Shown here: positions 16,499-26,004 of the stretch, one piece after another
Numbering within the stretch: the first letter of the stretch is position 1
Layout of the letters: every line of letters begins with the position of its first letter
From: Roseofilum reptotaenium CS-1145
Lineage (GTDB): Bacteria > Cyanobacteriota > Cyanobacteriia > Cyanobacteriales > Desertifilaceae
Direction: 5' to 3'
Assembly (NCBI RefSeq): GCF_028330985.1
Contig: NZ_JAQMUE010000080.1
Location: 124,001-188,000, forward strand
DNA: 64,000 bases
The notes under the pieces: model-generated
What the model saw: only the letters and a program-made list of their open reading frames with translations
Told to the model about the DNA's origin: nothing
Database searches by the model: none
Made by a program: the position numbers and the translations under genes

Positions 16499-17910
16499 CT
16501 AATCCCCTCCCTAATTGCTAACATATTTTGCACAAAACGCCGAGGAATGTCTGGGCGATCGCCCCAGTGTAAATGCAAGTATGATGCATGAAGATTATAA
16601 ATTTGCCATCCTTCGCTTACCGAGAGTGTATGGCGATCGTAGCCTTTTAATTGAAATAAGGGAAGGGCTTGGTCTTCTGGGGTGGGGAAAGGAGGACTGA
16701 GTTGGGAGCGATGAAACTCATGGCCTTGAAGGGTTGTACCGGCTGCCACCAGGGGACTATCATGGAGAGTGCTGGCTTTTCGATAGCCGAGGGTGAGCTT
16801 TTTCTCCATCGTGACGTGGGAGGGTAAAATTCCCACCATCTCCCAAGTTTTCCCTTCAAATGTGGTAAGACTTTGGCACAATACCATTAAACCGCCACAT
16901 TCGGCATAGGTGGGCAGTCCGGCTACAATCGCTTGGTGTATGGCTTGGCGAGCGGGTTGATTTTCTGTTAATTGCTCGGCGAACATTTCTGGAAATCCTC
17001 CCCCGAAGTAGAGTCCGTCAATAGCAGGGGGAAGGGTGCGATCGCCCAGCGGACTCCAGGGAACGAGTTCTACGCCTAGGTTTTGCAGGATATCTAAGTT
17101 ATCGGCATAGTAGAAGCTGAAGGCTGGATCTTGGGCGATCGCTAATCGGAGCTTATCGCTAGGGGATGGGGGGATAGGGGGATGGGGGGATGGGGAGATG
17201 GGGAGACACAGTGACGCTGGGACTTTGAGAAATTGCTGCAACTTTTGCCAGTTAAAATGATGTTTGCCTAAGTGGGCTAATCGGTCTAAAATCTCGTTCA
17301 ACTGCGGTAATTCAGCCGTGGGAATTAGCCCTAGATGGCGGTCTGGGATGGTAATTTGAGTTTGACGGGGAAATACGCCTAAAATGGGCAGATTGAGGGG
17401 TTCTAGCGCCGCTTCCAGGTATTCTTGATGGCGATCGCTCCCCACCCGATTGAGGATAATTCCGGCTAAGTTGAGGCTGGGGTCGAAGGTTTGGAAGCCA
17501 TGGGCGATCGCGGCGACAGAATTGGACATCCGCCCGCAATCTAATACCAGCATCACCGGTAAGTTTAGCAGTTTGGCTACATGGGCGGTAGAGCCGAAAT
17601 GGCGATCGTCCGGGTGGCAATTATAGGGCAAGCCATCAAACAGTCCCATCACCCCTTCTACCACGGCACAATCTGCGGTTTGCCCATGGTGCAGATAACA
17701 GGTTTGCACCCATTCTGGAGAGGTTAACACCGGATCTAAATTGCGGCAAGGGCGACCCGTAATATAACTATGAAACATGGGATCGATATAATCTGGCCCC
17801 ACTTTAAATGATTGCACCGATACCCCTTGTTCTCGTAAGCTGGCCAATAGCGCTAACGTGATGGTCGTCTTCCCCACTCCAGAGCGATCGCCCGCAATTA
17901 TTAATCCCAT
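16495..17910 (-). CDS. cobB/cbiA: Cobyrinate a,c-diamide synthase
   Basis: The protein of about 471 aa amidates the a and c side chains of cobyrinic acid in cobalamin synthesis. The N-terminal ATP-binding domain starts MGLIIAGDRSGVGKTT. The C-terminal class I glutamine-amidotransferase domain has FGGGFPEMFAEQL and the nucleophile Cys in YAECGGLMVL. A Pro-Ser-rich insert (PISPSPHPPIPPSPSDK, about residues 235-252) joins the domains and is coded by a heptad-type repeat. The start is ATG 17910, not TTG 17916. Its stop overlaps the next gene. CbiT of the same pathway is at 53 kb. Confidence 0.93.
   Translation of the reverse strand: MGLIIAGDRSGVGKTTITLALLASLREQGVSVQSFKVGPDYIDPMFHSYITGRPCRNLDPVLTSPEWVQTCYLHHGQTADCAVVEGVMGLFDGLPYNCHPDDRHFGSTAHVAKLLNLPVMLVLDCGRMSNSVAAIAHGFQTFDPSLNLAGIILNRVGSDRHQEYLEAALEPLNLPILGVFPRQTQITIPDRHLGLIPTAELPQLNEILDRLAHLGKHHFNWQKLQQFLKVPASLCLPISPSPHPPIPPSPSDKLRLAIAQDPAFSFYYADNLDILQNLGVELVPWSPLGDRTLPPAIDGLYFGGGFPEMFAEQLTENQPARQAIHQAIVAGLPTYAECGGLMVLCQSLTTFEGKTWEMVGILPSHVTMEKKLTLGYRKASTLHDSPLVAAGTTLQGHEFHRSQLSPPFPTPEDQALPLFQLKGYDRHTLSVSEGWQIYNLHASYLHLHWGDRPDIPRRFVQNMLAIREGIR
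17161..17208 (+). repeat. GGGGATN heptad-type repeat inside cobB/cbiA
   Basis: Consecutive GGGGATG/GGGGATA-like units lie in frame within a coding region and encode the Pro-Ser linker. The same unit type recurs between genes at 23460-23518, 31281-31322 and 49050-49078. Confidence 0.75.
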
Positions 17911-17968
17911 GATCAATTAAAAACTAAAATTTCTAGATTTCCATAAGTCCTCAAAGTTAATCTTTAAT

Positions 17969-19900
17969 TTAGTCATTTCTACAGTAGAGAAAACCCGTCA
18001 TTACCCTGCCATCGGGCATCGTTGTATTGTGCAGAACTATCTCGTCGCCATCACAGTCAAATGCTTTGGTCGGCTCTAACTCATAATCTTCAGGCCAATC
18101 GTCTAACGTCGCTCCTAATAAGTTGGCATCAGTTAAGATCGTACCGGCTAAGATTGTTTCCGTCAGATCAGCATAACTCAAGTTTGCTTTCTCTAAAGTT
18201 GCATATTGCAGATTGGCATAAGACAACTTTGCCCGGCTCAGATGGGCACCGGTTAAATTAGCATATCTTAGATTGGTACCTCTTAAATTAGCCCGACTCA
18301 GATCGGCATCGGTTAAAACCGCCCGACTAAAATCTGCACTGGTTAAATTAGCCCGATTCAGATGGGCACCGGTTACATCAACACAACCAAAGCACCTTTC
18401 TCCAAATGCATATTGGCGTAATAATTCGCGACCATCCATTGAGCGAATTTCAGTTTGGAGACTTCCATCCGGCATCCTTACACCACAATACCAAATGTCT
18501 TCTAATATGAGTTTATTAGATTCAACTAGACTCAAATCAACATCCGTTAATTTAGCTTGAGTCAAATCCACATTATCTAAATCATAATCATAAAAATAAA
18601 AATCTTGATTTTTTAACTTAGCTTGTCGTAAATTAACATTTTTGATTTCGCCATTCCTATCTAATGACACATACAATGTTGCACCTTCTAAATTAATATT
18701 GGTTAGATGATATTCACTATCTAGACTTGAAAATATTCTGGAATTAGATAAGTTCACATTATCTAATGTAATATTGTTCAGCTTGATAGAAATTATGGAA
18801 TTTTGTAAATTTATTCTTTCGGCTGTATTGTCGCTTAAATATAGATTGGATACATGTGAATAGCTCAGGTCAATTTCACTTAAACATGCCTGACTAAAAG
18901 AAGTATGGTTAATCGAAGAACAACTTAGACTGACTCCCCTAAGATTAGCGAGATCGAAGTAACTACGCAGAAAGGTAGTAAAATAACGACCGCGCTTGAG
19001 ATAGGCATAAGCATAAGTAGATAATGTCACTCCTTGAAAATTAGCTCCTTCTAAGTTTGCCCCCTGAAAGTTAACTCCTCTCAAATCTGCCCCCTGAAAG
19101 TTTGCTCCTCTCAAATCTGCCTCTATAAATTTAGTTCCCTGCAATTTCACTCCGGCTAAATTCACGTCTCTCAAATTAGCCTGGCTTAAGTTTGACCAAC
19201 TTAAATCAATCGAACAGGTTTGGCTCTCTTCTCCTTCAGAATCACTTAAATTGAAACCCTGTAAATTGAAACCCTGCAAATTCTCTCCACTCAAGTCTAA
19301 TACCGAAAAGTTACGCTCTCCATTTCTATAGTCTTCTAACAATTGTTGGGCGCTCATTCTCAATGAGAAACTCGATGGCTTTTCCATAAAAAAGCTTTCC
19401 TCATCAGGAGGTATAGTATTCCAGAACAAAGCTCTGTCATGTTTAATCGTCTCCCATTGTTCTTCACTCACATTTTGAAAGTTCGTCCCGGTCAAATTTG
19501 CTCTTCTGAGATCCAGTCCTGATAGGGTTGAAGAGCTGAGATCAGCACACGCTAAATTGCTTCCACTTAGATCGGCTTCGGTAAAGTCAGCCTTATGAGC
19601 TATAGCTTTGCTTAAATTAACATGTCTGAGGGTTGCTCTCACTAATTTCGCGTCACTCAAGTTAATTTCTTGCAAACTGGCTCCCCAGAAATTGCTACGA
19701 TTGAGATTGGCTTTCTGTAAATTGGCTTTAGCCAATGCAGCATATTGTTTCCTTTCGCTCTCACTCATCTGTTCCAACTCTTCCTGAGTCCCTTGAAAGT
19801 CGTTCAAATTAGCTCCACTCAAATCGAATCCACTCAAATTTTCTCCCGAAAAGTCCCTCTCTCCAGCATTGTAGAGCGCCCAAAATTGTTCGATATCCAT
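17969..19900 (-). CDS. Pentapeptide-repeat protein with three header modules
   Basis: The 643-aa product is built mainly of A(D/N)LxX pentapeptides that form a right-handed quadrilateral beta-helix, for example LSGANLNDF, ADLRGANFQGADLRGVNFQG and LTSADFSRAVLTDADLSRAN. Three similar alpha-helical headers begin new coils: FWALYNAGERDFSGENLSG (residue 5), LLEDYRNGERNFSVLDLSG (about 187) and LLRQYAFGERCFGCVDVTG (about 492). No signal peptide or membrane segment is seen. Such proteins are scaffold or gyrase-mimic-like; the function here is unknown. It lies 42 bases after the antitoxin-NTase gene on the same strand. Confidence 0.88.
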   Translation of the reverse strand: MDIEQFWALYNAGERDFSGENLSGFDLSGANLNDFQGTQEELEQMSESERKQYAALAKANLQKANLNRSNFWGASLQEINLSDAKLVRATLRHVNLSKAIAHKADFTEADLSGSNLACADLSSSTLSGLDLRRANLTGTNFQNVSEEQWETIKHDRALFWNTIPPDEESFFMEKPSSFSLRMSAQQLLEDYRNGERNFSVLDLSGENLQGFNLQGFNLSDSEGEESQTCSIDLSWSNLSQANLRDVNLAGVKLQGTKFIEADLRGANFQGADLRGVNFQGANLEGANFQGVTLSTYAYAYLKRGRYFTTFLRSYFDLANLRGVSLSCSSINHTSFSQACLSEIDLSYSHVSNLYLSDNTAERINLQNSIISIKLNNITLDNVNLSNSRIFSSLDSEYHLTNINLEGATLYVSLDRNGEIKNVNLRQAKLKNQDFYFYDYDLDNVDLTQAKLTDVDLSLVESNKLILEDIWYCGVRMPDGSLQTEIRSMDGRELLRQYAFGERCFGCVDVTGAHLNRANLTSADFSRAVLTDADLSRANLRGTNLRYANLTGAHLSRAKLSYANLQYATLEKANLSYADLTETILAGTILTDANLLGATLDDWPEDYELEPTKAFDCDGDEIVLHNTTMPDGRVMTGFLYCRND

Positions 19901-19942
19901 AGTCTTAACCGTTAACGACTAATGAGATTATACTTCTTATCC

Positions 19943-20416
19943 CTAAGTGAGACAGACATACTCCACCTCCTGGAGAATCTGGTTGCCAAAGTGAGGACTC
20001 AGGGATTCTGGCGTGACCAAATTTATCCTGCGCCCAAACAAATCTTCTAGAAAGAAACAGAGATCCATAAAATTCCGAAAGGTTTTTTGTTCTGGCTCAA
20101 ACACCACAAAAACATCCACATCACTCTCGTCATCTGCCTCCCCACGCTGAAACGATCCAAACACACCAAAACTTCTGACTCCATAAGTTTTAATCGTCTC
20201 ACGGTGTGCCAAGATGGAGGACATGAGGTCTTGCTTCGTTCGTAGTGGTTTGATAGGATCATCTCCAGTTTTTCCTAAAGATGAACGTTCAAAAATCGGC
20301 TCCGTAACTTCTTCTAACCGGTCTTCAAAATCAGTGAGATCGTGTGTATCCCAGAACTCGGCTAACTCTTTAAGAGAGTCTGTTTGAACAATTATAGTCT
20401 TATCTTTTTCATGCAT
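19943..20416 (-). CDS. Antitoxin-like segment fused to a minimal nucleotidyltransferase
   Basis: The 157-aa product has two parts. Residues 1-45 (with LKELAEFWDTHDLTDFED, then EEVTEPIFER) match the usual N-terminus of short CopG-type cyanobacterial antitoxins. Residues about 62-157 are a minimal nucleotidyltransferase: FGVFGSFQRGEADDESDVDV contains the GS...DxD metal-binding motif, and ending segments INLVTPESLSPH fit MNT-domain proteins. MNT antitoxins modify HEPN toxins, but no HEPN gene is adjacent. The fusion is visible directly; its role in a toxin-antitoxin system is inferred. It sits 16 bases after the DUF1350 gene. Confidence 0.75.
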   Translation of the reverse strand: MHEKDKTIIVQTDSLKELAEFWDTHDLTDFEDRLEEVTEPIFERSSLGKTGDDPIKPLRTKQDLMSSILAHRETIKTYGVRSFGVFGSFQRGEADDESDVDVFVVFEPEQKTFRNFMDLCFFLEDLFGRRINLVTPESLSPHFGNQILQEVEYVCLT

Positions 20417-20432
20417 ATCTAGAACCTCTTCA

Positions 20433-21209
20433 TTATCTACTAAAGCCTGGATTCAGCCATCGCAAAATTTCGGCTTTTAACCGAGTAATATCTTTGTAAA
20501 TAAACTCCTGTTTGACCCATTGTCCCATGGCATCTAAAGGACTAAATTCCCGTCCAGCTTGCCAATTAATATCTTGTCCCGTGGGCGTTAAATGATTACC
20601 GGGAAGTCTTTGTAAAGTCACCATATTGGCAAATCTGGCTCGTAAAATTTCAATTAATCGGGAACTTTGATCGATGTTATCGTTCTGAAAGCGAATTAAC
20701 AGATTGCGCCGGATCTGATAGTCTTTCTCGATCAAAACTTCTGTTTGTTCTGGAGAGGGGGTGAATTCCAATTGGAACATGGTGGCCAGATTGAGTTCTT
20801 GACCCAGGGGAATGGATTGATTCACGGGATAATTATTGTAGGCAATGAAAATATTTCCAGCATGATTAATTTTGGGGAAACTTCCGATGATCAGGTGCAG
20901 TTTACAGCCCATACTATGGCCTAAACCGTAAAGGGGTAAATAGCGCCGTCGCAGTTTTCCTAAACGCTCTAATTGAGTTAAGGTCTGATTGAATTGCTCT
21001 AGAACCGATCGTGCAATCTGATAATGATCGAAGGTATTGATAAAGGGCGTGGTGACGATAATATAGCCTTGAGTAGCGATCGCCTCCAATAACCAACGAT
21101 AGGTCACATGGGGCGCTGCGCCTATAAATGCCCCCCCCAAAAAATGAACGATCGCGATCGGTCTTGGGGGCACTAATACCCAATTTTCATCAATCTCTAA
21201 CCAGTCCAT
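20433..21209 (-). CDS. DUF1350 family protein (alpha/beta-hydrolase-like)
   Basis: The 258-aa product has the family opening VPPRPIAIVHFLGGAFIGAA and a later LPLYGLGHSMGCKLHLIIG resembling a nucleophile-elbow GHSMG. DUF1350 proteins occur in cyanobacteria and plastids and have an alpha/beta-hydrolase-like layout; their substrate is unknown. It is the first gene of the minus-strand run continuing into the antitoxin-NTase gene. Confidence 0.82.
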   Translation of the reverse strand: MDWLEIDENWVLVPPRPIAIVHFLGGAFIGAAPHVTYRWLLEAIATQGYIIVTTPFINTFDHYQIARSVLEQFNQTLTQLERLGKLRRRYLPLYGLGHSMGCKLHLIIGSFPKINHAGNIFIAYNNYPVNQSIPLGQELNLATMFQLEFTPSPEQTEVLIEKDYQIRRNLLIRFQNDNIDQSSRLIEILRARFANMVTLQRLPGNHLTPTGQDINWQAGREFSPLDAMGQWVKQEFIYKDITRLKAEILRWLNPGFSR

Positions 21210-21426
21210 GATTTTATTTTTTACTATAGATGAACAGGGCAGATTCGGGTTGGGAACATCTAGAACCTGGCATTCTCAGCAGTGACCTGGGATGAGATCA
21301 CCTTAAGAGCCAAAGGCAAGGTGTTAAGCTAGATGGGGCGTTCTCTGAATGCCCAGAACTCATAGGTTTTAGGGTCGGCATCAGGTACCATTAACTCTAA
21401 TTTAAACGACGCAAGGAAGATTACCG

Positions 21427-22455
21427 ATGACACAACGCAAGCGATCGCTGATTACAGGAATTACCGGTCAAGATGGTTCTTATTTGAGTGAATTATTACT
21501 CGAGAAGGGGTATGAGGTTCACGGAATCATTCGCCGCAGTTCCACCTTCAATACCGATCGCATCGACCATATTTACATCGATCCCCATGAAGAACAAGCC
21601 CGATTTTTCCTGCACTACGGCGATCTCACCGACGGCACAACCCTCCGCCGGATCTTAGAAGAAATTCAACCTCATGAGGTCTACAATTTGGGCGCTCAAT
21701 CCCACGTGCGCGTCAGTTTCGACTCCCCCGAATATACCGTTGATACTGTCGCCATGGGAACCCTACGGCTCTTAGAAGCCATTCGAGACTACCAACAGCG
21801 TACCGGCAATCAGGTCAGATTCTATCAAGCCGGATCGTCCGAGATGTTTGGGAAAGTCCAAGAAGTACCTCAAAAAGAAACCACCCCCTTCTATCCCAGA
21901 AGTCCTTACTCCTGCGCTAAAGTCTATGCCCATTGGCAAACCATTAACTACCGGGAATCCTACAAATTATTTGCCTGTAATGGCATCCTGTTTAACCATG
22001 AATCCCCTCGTCGAGGTGAAACCTTTGTAACGCGTAAAATCACCCGTGCAGTGGCTCGGATTAAAGCTGGACTGCAAAAGAAACTCTATTTAGGAAACTT
22101 GGATGCCAAACGGGATTGGGGATATGCCAAAGACTATGTACGTGCTATGTGGCTCATGCTTCAGCAAGATGAACCGGATGATTATGTCGTCGCCACCAAT
22201 GAAACCCACTCCATTCGCGAATTTCTTGATATTGCCTTTACCCATGTGGGTTTAAGCTGGCAAGATTATGTGGAGTTTGACGAGCGCTATTTACGTCCTG
22301 CGGAAGTGGATTTACTCATTGGTGACCCGAGCAAAGCTAAAGAAAAGCTGGGTTGGGAACCCTCCGTTACCTTCGAGGAGCTAGTAAAATTGATGGTGGA
22401 CTCCGATCGAGAAGTGCTGGAAAAAGCCAAACAGTTGGGCAATGGATTTGACTAA
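21427..22455 (+). CDS. gmd: GDP-mannose 4,6-dehydratase
   Basis: The 342-aa extended SDR enzyme makes GDP-4-keto-6-deoxymannose. It has the NAD-binding motif [20 protein letters not shown], the specific [14 protein letters not shown], and the catalytic Tyr-Lys in [13 protein letters not shown] site resembling AAGGAAG precedes ATG. It is followed after 19 bases by the fucose synthase gene, and the pair supplies GDP-L-fucose, presumably for surface glycans such as those coded at 54-64 kb. Confidence 0.96.
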   Translation: MTQRKRSLITGITGQDGSYLSELLLEKGYEVHGIIRRSSTFNTDRIDHIYIDPHEEQARFFLHYGDLTDGTTLRRILEEIQPHEVYNLGAQSHVRVSFDSPEYTVDTVAMGTLRLLEAIRDYQQRTGNQVRFYQAGSSEMFGKVQEVPQKETTPFYPRSPYSCAKVYAHWQTINYRESYKLFACNGILFNHESPRRGETFVTRKITRAVARIKAGLQKKLYLGNLDAKRDWGYAKDYVRAMWLMLQQDEPDDYVVATNETHSIREFLDIAFTHVGLSWQDYVEFDERYLRPAEVDLLIGDPSKAKEKLGWEPSVTFEELVKLMVDSDREVLEKAKQLGNGFD

Positions 22456-22474
22456 GGCAGATTGAGGAAAAAAG

Positions 22475-23425
22475 ATGACCACCATAGAATTGCAAGATAA
22501 GCGGATTTTGGTCACGGGAGGCGCGGGTTTTCTCGGTCGTCAGGTGATTGAGCAGCTTGAGGGGGCAGGAGCAAACCGAAATCATATTACCATTGTGCGA
22601 TCGCGCGAATACGATCTTCGGCAAATGGCTGCCTGCGAGCAAGTTGTCCAAAATCAAGATATCATCATCCACCTGGCTGCCCATGTGGGAGGAATCGGTC
22701 TCAACCGGGAGAAACCGGCAGAACTGTTTTACGATAACTTGATGATGGGAACCCAGCTTATCCATGCGGCTTACCAAGCGGGTATCGAAAAATTTGTCTG
22801 TGTTGGAACCATTTGCGCCTATCCGAAATTTACCCCTGTTCCTTTCAAAGAAGAAGACCTCTGGAACGGCTACCCGGAAGAAACCAATGCTCCCTATGGC
22901 ATTGCCAAAAAAGCGCTCCTGGTTCAGCTCCAATCCTATCGGCAACAATATGGGTTGAATGGCATTTTCCTCTTGCCAGTAAACTTATATGGGCCAGAAG
23001 ATAACTTCGATCCGAGTAGTTCCCATGTGATTCCCGCCTTAATTCGCAAAGTCTACGAAGCTCAACAGCGGGGAGATACAACCCTTCCTGCTTGGGGAGA
23101 TGGATCGCCGAGTCGTGAGTTTCTCTATTCCACCGATGCCGCACGGGGCATCGTGATGGCCACTCAGAAGTACAATGACTCTGAACCCGTGAACTTAGGA
23201 ACTGGTTACGAAATTACCATCCGCGATCTAGTTGAACTCATTTGTGAGTTAATGGAATTTAAGGGCGAAATTGTCTGGCAAACGGATAAACCCAATGGTC
23301 AACCCCGCCGATGCTTAGATACCCAACGGGCAAAAGACTGGTTTGGGTTTACAGCGAATATGGAGTTTCGCGAAGGGCTGAAACGAACCATTGACTGGTA
23401 TCGCACTCATGGAGAGGCGGCATAG
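22475..23425 (+). CDS. fcl: GDP-L-fucose synthase
   Basis: The 316-aa SDR epimerase/reductase acts directly after Gmd. It shows the Rossmann motif [31 protein letters not shown] typical of the family, and the catalytic Tyr-Lys in [12 protein letters not shown]. It is in one operon with gmd. Confidence 0.95.
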   Translation: MTTIELQDKRILVTGGAGFLGRQVIEQLEGAGANRNHITIVRSREYDLRQMAACEQVVQNQDIIIHLAAHVGGIGLNREKPAELFYDNLMMGTQLIHAAYQAGIEKFVCVGTICAYPKFTPVPFKEEDLWNGYPEETNAPYGIAKKALLVQLQSYRQQYGLNGIFLLPVNLYGPEDNFDPSSSHVIPALIRKVYEAQQRGDTTLPAWGDGSPSREFLYSTDAARGIVMATQKYNDSEPVNLGTGYEITIRDLVELICELMEFKGEIVWQTDKPNGQPRRCLDTQRAKDWFGFTANMEFREGLKRTIDWYRTHGEAA

Positions 23426-23459
23426 TGTCGTGACCACCTAAAATGGTGCTTTAGAAAAA

Positions 23460-23518
23460 GATGGGGGAAAGGGGGAAAAGGGGGCAATACAGAAAGCCCA
23501 CTATCCCCCCATCCCCTA
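23460..23518 (+). repeat. Short G-rich and C-rich heptad-type repeats
   Basis: GATGGGGGAAAGGGGGAAAAGGGGG is followed by a C-rich arm TATCCCCCCATCCCC, so the segment could fold back. It is part of the dispersed repeat family also present in cobB/cbiA, and lies downstream of the fucose synthase gene. Confidence 0.55.
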
Positions 23519-23545
23519 TCGTTTTGATGTTTAGGAATAATACGA

Positions 23546-23911
23546 ATGAATCCTTTCTTAAAAAATATAGTTACTTTGACCGCTCTGGCAGCCGTTGTTG
23601 ATGGTTCTGCCAATGCTGAAGAAAAGGAATTGATTGTCGATCGTCTGGCCCATAAACTAGAAGTGTCTCCCGATCTGGTTTATGAGGAGCTGGATCGGGC
23701 GATCTCTAAGGTGCAAGAAGCAGCTAATAACCCCACTATGGCACTCCAGTTAGCCTATAAAGCCTTACGCACGCTCCCCTTCCATCAACAAACATTTGCC
23801 TTTGATGTGGCCAAAGAAGTCATTGATGTCAATGGCATAGAACCCGATGAAAGCACGTTTATTTGGGCCTTATTTCGGTTAGTTTTCCCCGAATCATCAG
23901 GAGAAGCATAG
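23546..23911 (+). CDS. Conserved small helical protein, function unknown
   Basis: The 121-aa product is predicted mainly helical. It has segments such as LTALAAVVDGSANAEEKELI and MALQLAYKALRTLPFHQQTF, giving an acidic, all-alpha layout broadly like TerB/tellurite-resistance-type folds. That resemblance is weak. No signal peptide is seen. It stands alone between fcl and the folate gene. Confidence 0.6.
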   Translation: MNPFLKNIVTLTALAAVVDGSANAEEKELIVDRLAHKLEVSPDLVYEELDRAISKVQEAANNPTMALQLAYKALRTLPFHQQTFAFDVAKEVIDVNGIEPDESTFIWALFRLVFPESSGEA

Positions 23912-23952
23912 ACGGATTATGAAGGATAAACTTCTTGCAGAAGGTGAGGGAA

Positions 23953-24049
23953 TAGGGAATAGAGATACAGTGCTTTGCTTGCGTTATGGAGTACAAGACC
24001 GAATCCCCAAAGCCATATACCACAATCCTATTCCCTAGCACAAAGCACT
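23953..24049 (+). repeat. Two interleaved inverted repeats (possible pseudoknot)
   Basis: TAGGGAATAG (23953-23962) pairs with CTATTCCCTA (24028-24037), and AGTGCTTTG (23969-23977) pairs with CAAAGCACT (24041-24049). The arms occur in the order A, B, A', B', so they cannot nest as one hairpin. The region 23912-24154 otherwise holds no gene. It is downstream of the small helical protein and could be a terminator or mobile palindrome. Confidence 0.5.
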
Positions 24050-24154
24050 ATAAGAATACAGGATTACTCTATTCCTCTTCATGTTCTACCCACTTATGCA
24101 AGAAGTCTAATGAATAATGAATCAATGGTTAATGATTAATGGTTAATAGATTGA

Positions 24155-24712
24155 ATGGATAAACGCCAACTTCGTAAACAGCTCCTCATTGCTCGCGAGT
24201 CCCTATCTTTAGAAGACTGGAAAACGAAAAGCGATCGCCTCTGCCAAACCCTGAAACAGGCTCCCCTGTTTCAGCACGCTCAAACCATTCTCGCCTATTG
24301 GAGTCATCGCCGAGAAGCCGATCTGAGTGTTTTGTGGGGCGAACGGCAAGTTTGGGGATTACCTCGAACTGTGGGAAAATCCCTCTCCTGGCATGTCTGG
24401 AAGCCTTCAGAACCCCTGCAAGCGGGAAAATATGGCATTTTTGAACCTCATCCGGATTCCCCCGTGCTACAGCCCCAGGATGTAGATTTAATTTTGGTTC
24501 CCGCCGTGGGCTGCGATCGCCAGGGATATCGTTTAGGCTATGGGGGTGGATACTATGACCGGTTACTGAGTTCAGAGGATTGGCAGTCTATTCCCACGAT
24601 GGGTATTCTCTTTGATTTTGCTTGGGTTGAGCAACTGCCCGTCGATCATTGGGATATCGCCTTAAAAGGGGTTTGTAGCGATCGGCGATTTTGGCAAAAA
24701 ACCGATTCTTGA
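24155..24712 (+). CDS. 5-formyltetrahydrofolate cyclo-ligase
   Basis: The 185-aa enzyme converts 5-formyl-THF to 5,10-methenyl-THF with ATP. It opens MDKRQLRKQLLIARESLS, with basic residues of the family's ATP/folate site, and carries the signature GYRLGYGGGYYDRLL near residue 125. Length matches the family. Confidence 0.93.
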   Translation: MDKRQLRKQLLIARESLSLEDWKTKSDRLCQTLKQAPLFQHAQTILAYWSHRREADLSVLWGERQVWGLPRTVGKSLSWHVWKPSEPLQAGKYGIFEPHPDSPVLQPQDVDLILVPAVGCDRQGYRLGYGGGYYDRLLSSEDWQSIPTMGILFDFAWVEQLPVDHWDIALKGVCSDRRFWQKTDS

Positions 24713-24814
24713 ATCTTCACCCGGCGCTGTTGCCAAATTTTTCCCTCTTTGATATCGAGATCGATGAGCTTCAATGAGATAATAGATTCCACAGATAAAA
24801 CTTGAACGGTAACC

Positions 24815-25183
24815 ATGACCCAGATTTACACCATTAAAATTCATAATCGCCACACTGACCAATACCACACTCTGGAAGTCCCCGATGACCGCTATATTCT
24901 CCACAATTGCGAAACTCAAGGGGTGGATTTACCGTTTTCCTGTCGCAATGGTGCTTGTACAACCTGCGCGGTGCGTATCCTCTCTGGAGAAATCTATCAA
25001 CCGGAAGCCATGGGACTCTCTCCTGACTTACAAAAACAAGGTTATGCTCTCTTGTGTGTCAGTTATGCCAGATCCGATTTAGAAGTGGAAACTCAGGATG
25101 AAGATGAAGTATATGAACTGCAATTTGGGCGCTATTTTGGCAAAGGAAAAATAGAAATCGGCTTACCTCTAGAAGATGATTAA
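24815..25183 (+). CDS. Plant-type [2Fe-2S] ferredoxin with C-terminal extension (FdC2-like)
   Basis: The 122-aa ferredoxin has cluster ligands in CRNGACTTC and a fourth Cys in LLCVSYARSD, with standard spacing. It is about 20 residues longer than photosynthetic PetF. The extension, DEVYELQFGRYFGKGKIE, resembles the C-terminal tail of plant and cyanobacterial FdC2 proteins. FdC2 is an essential variant with altered redox role; assignment here rests on this tail. Confidence 0.85.
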   Translation: MTQIYTIKIHNRHTDQYHTLEVPDDRYILHNCETQGVDLPFSCRNGACTTCAVRILSGEIYQPEAMGLSPDLQKQGYALLCVSYARSDLEVETQDEDEVYELQFGRYFGKGKIEIGLPLEDD

Positions 25184-25196
25184 ACCCTAAAAAAGA

Positions 25197-25946
25197 TTAT
25201 TTCTGGCATTCAATTAATCGCATGGGGGGATGATCTAAGAAATCCTGCCAATACTCTTGACCCCATTTTTCAATTCCTTCAGGCGAAACCATGGGTTTAT
25301 ACCAGTTCACTCGCTTAAATCCGACTTCTTGGAATGCCCATTCATAAGTTTCTTGACTCAAATAACAGTCATCAATTACAACCTGTTCTCCATTCACTTC
25401 AAAAGCCAAGCTAGGAATGGGCATTCCTTCTTCAAAATCACCAAGATCTTTGTTCCTGTAATAGCCGTATTTTTCCAGGCACTCATAGGATTCTGGAGAT
25501 AAGCCAAGATTATTGTTGAGCGCCACAAACTGGCCCCCTGGTTTTAAGTTGTCATAGATAGTTTGGCACATTTGGCGCAGGTGCTCTTTGGTTTGTGCGT
25601 GGTTAATGGAAAAAGCTGCAGCAACTACATCAAAAGCATCTATTTTGCCCAGTTCGCACATATCGCTAAGGATATATTCTATTCCCAGGGGTTCTTTGGC
25701 TTCTTCTGCCCTAGCTAACTCGAGCATTTGGGTGGATATATCGACTCCAACGACTCGTGAGGCACCTTTTTTTTTAAAGTTGCGGCTGTGTATCCCGTCT
25801 CCACAACCAAGATCGAGAATGGATTTGCCGGATAGATCTCCTAATTGGCTCAAATAAGTATAGGTCTCAACATAATAATAGATGTCGTAGATTAGGTTTT
25901 CGCGAAATTCTTTGTATTGCGTTGCGATGGGATCATAAACTTCCAT
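25197..25946 (-). CDS. Class I SAM-dependent methyltransferase
   Basis: The 249-aa product has motif I ILDLGCGDGIHSRNF near residue 42, acidic loop VVGVDISTQML, and motif IV FDVVAAAFSINHAQ. It belongs to the small-molecule methyltransferase fold; the substrate cannot be told. It converges on the ferredoxin gene with 13 bases between the stops. Confidence 0.85.
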   Translation of the reverse strand: MEVYDPIATQYKEFRENLIYDIYYYVETYTYLSQLGDLSGKSILDLGCGDGIHSRNFKKKGASRVVGVDISTQMLELARAEEAKEPLGIEYILSDMCELGKIDAFDVVAAAFSINHAQTKEHLRQMCQTIYDNLKPGGQFVALNNNLGLSPESYECLEKYGYYRNKDLGDFEEGMPIPSLAFEVNGEQVVIDDCYLSQETYEWAFQEVGFKRVNWYKPMVSPEGIEKWGQEYWQDFLDHPPMRLIECQK

Positions 25947-26004
25947 ATTTTAGTTTGATGGTATCGGTTGAAACTCAATTAGTCTATTGTAGATCAATTT
26001 GTCC

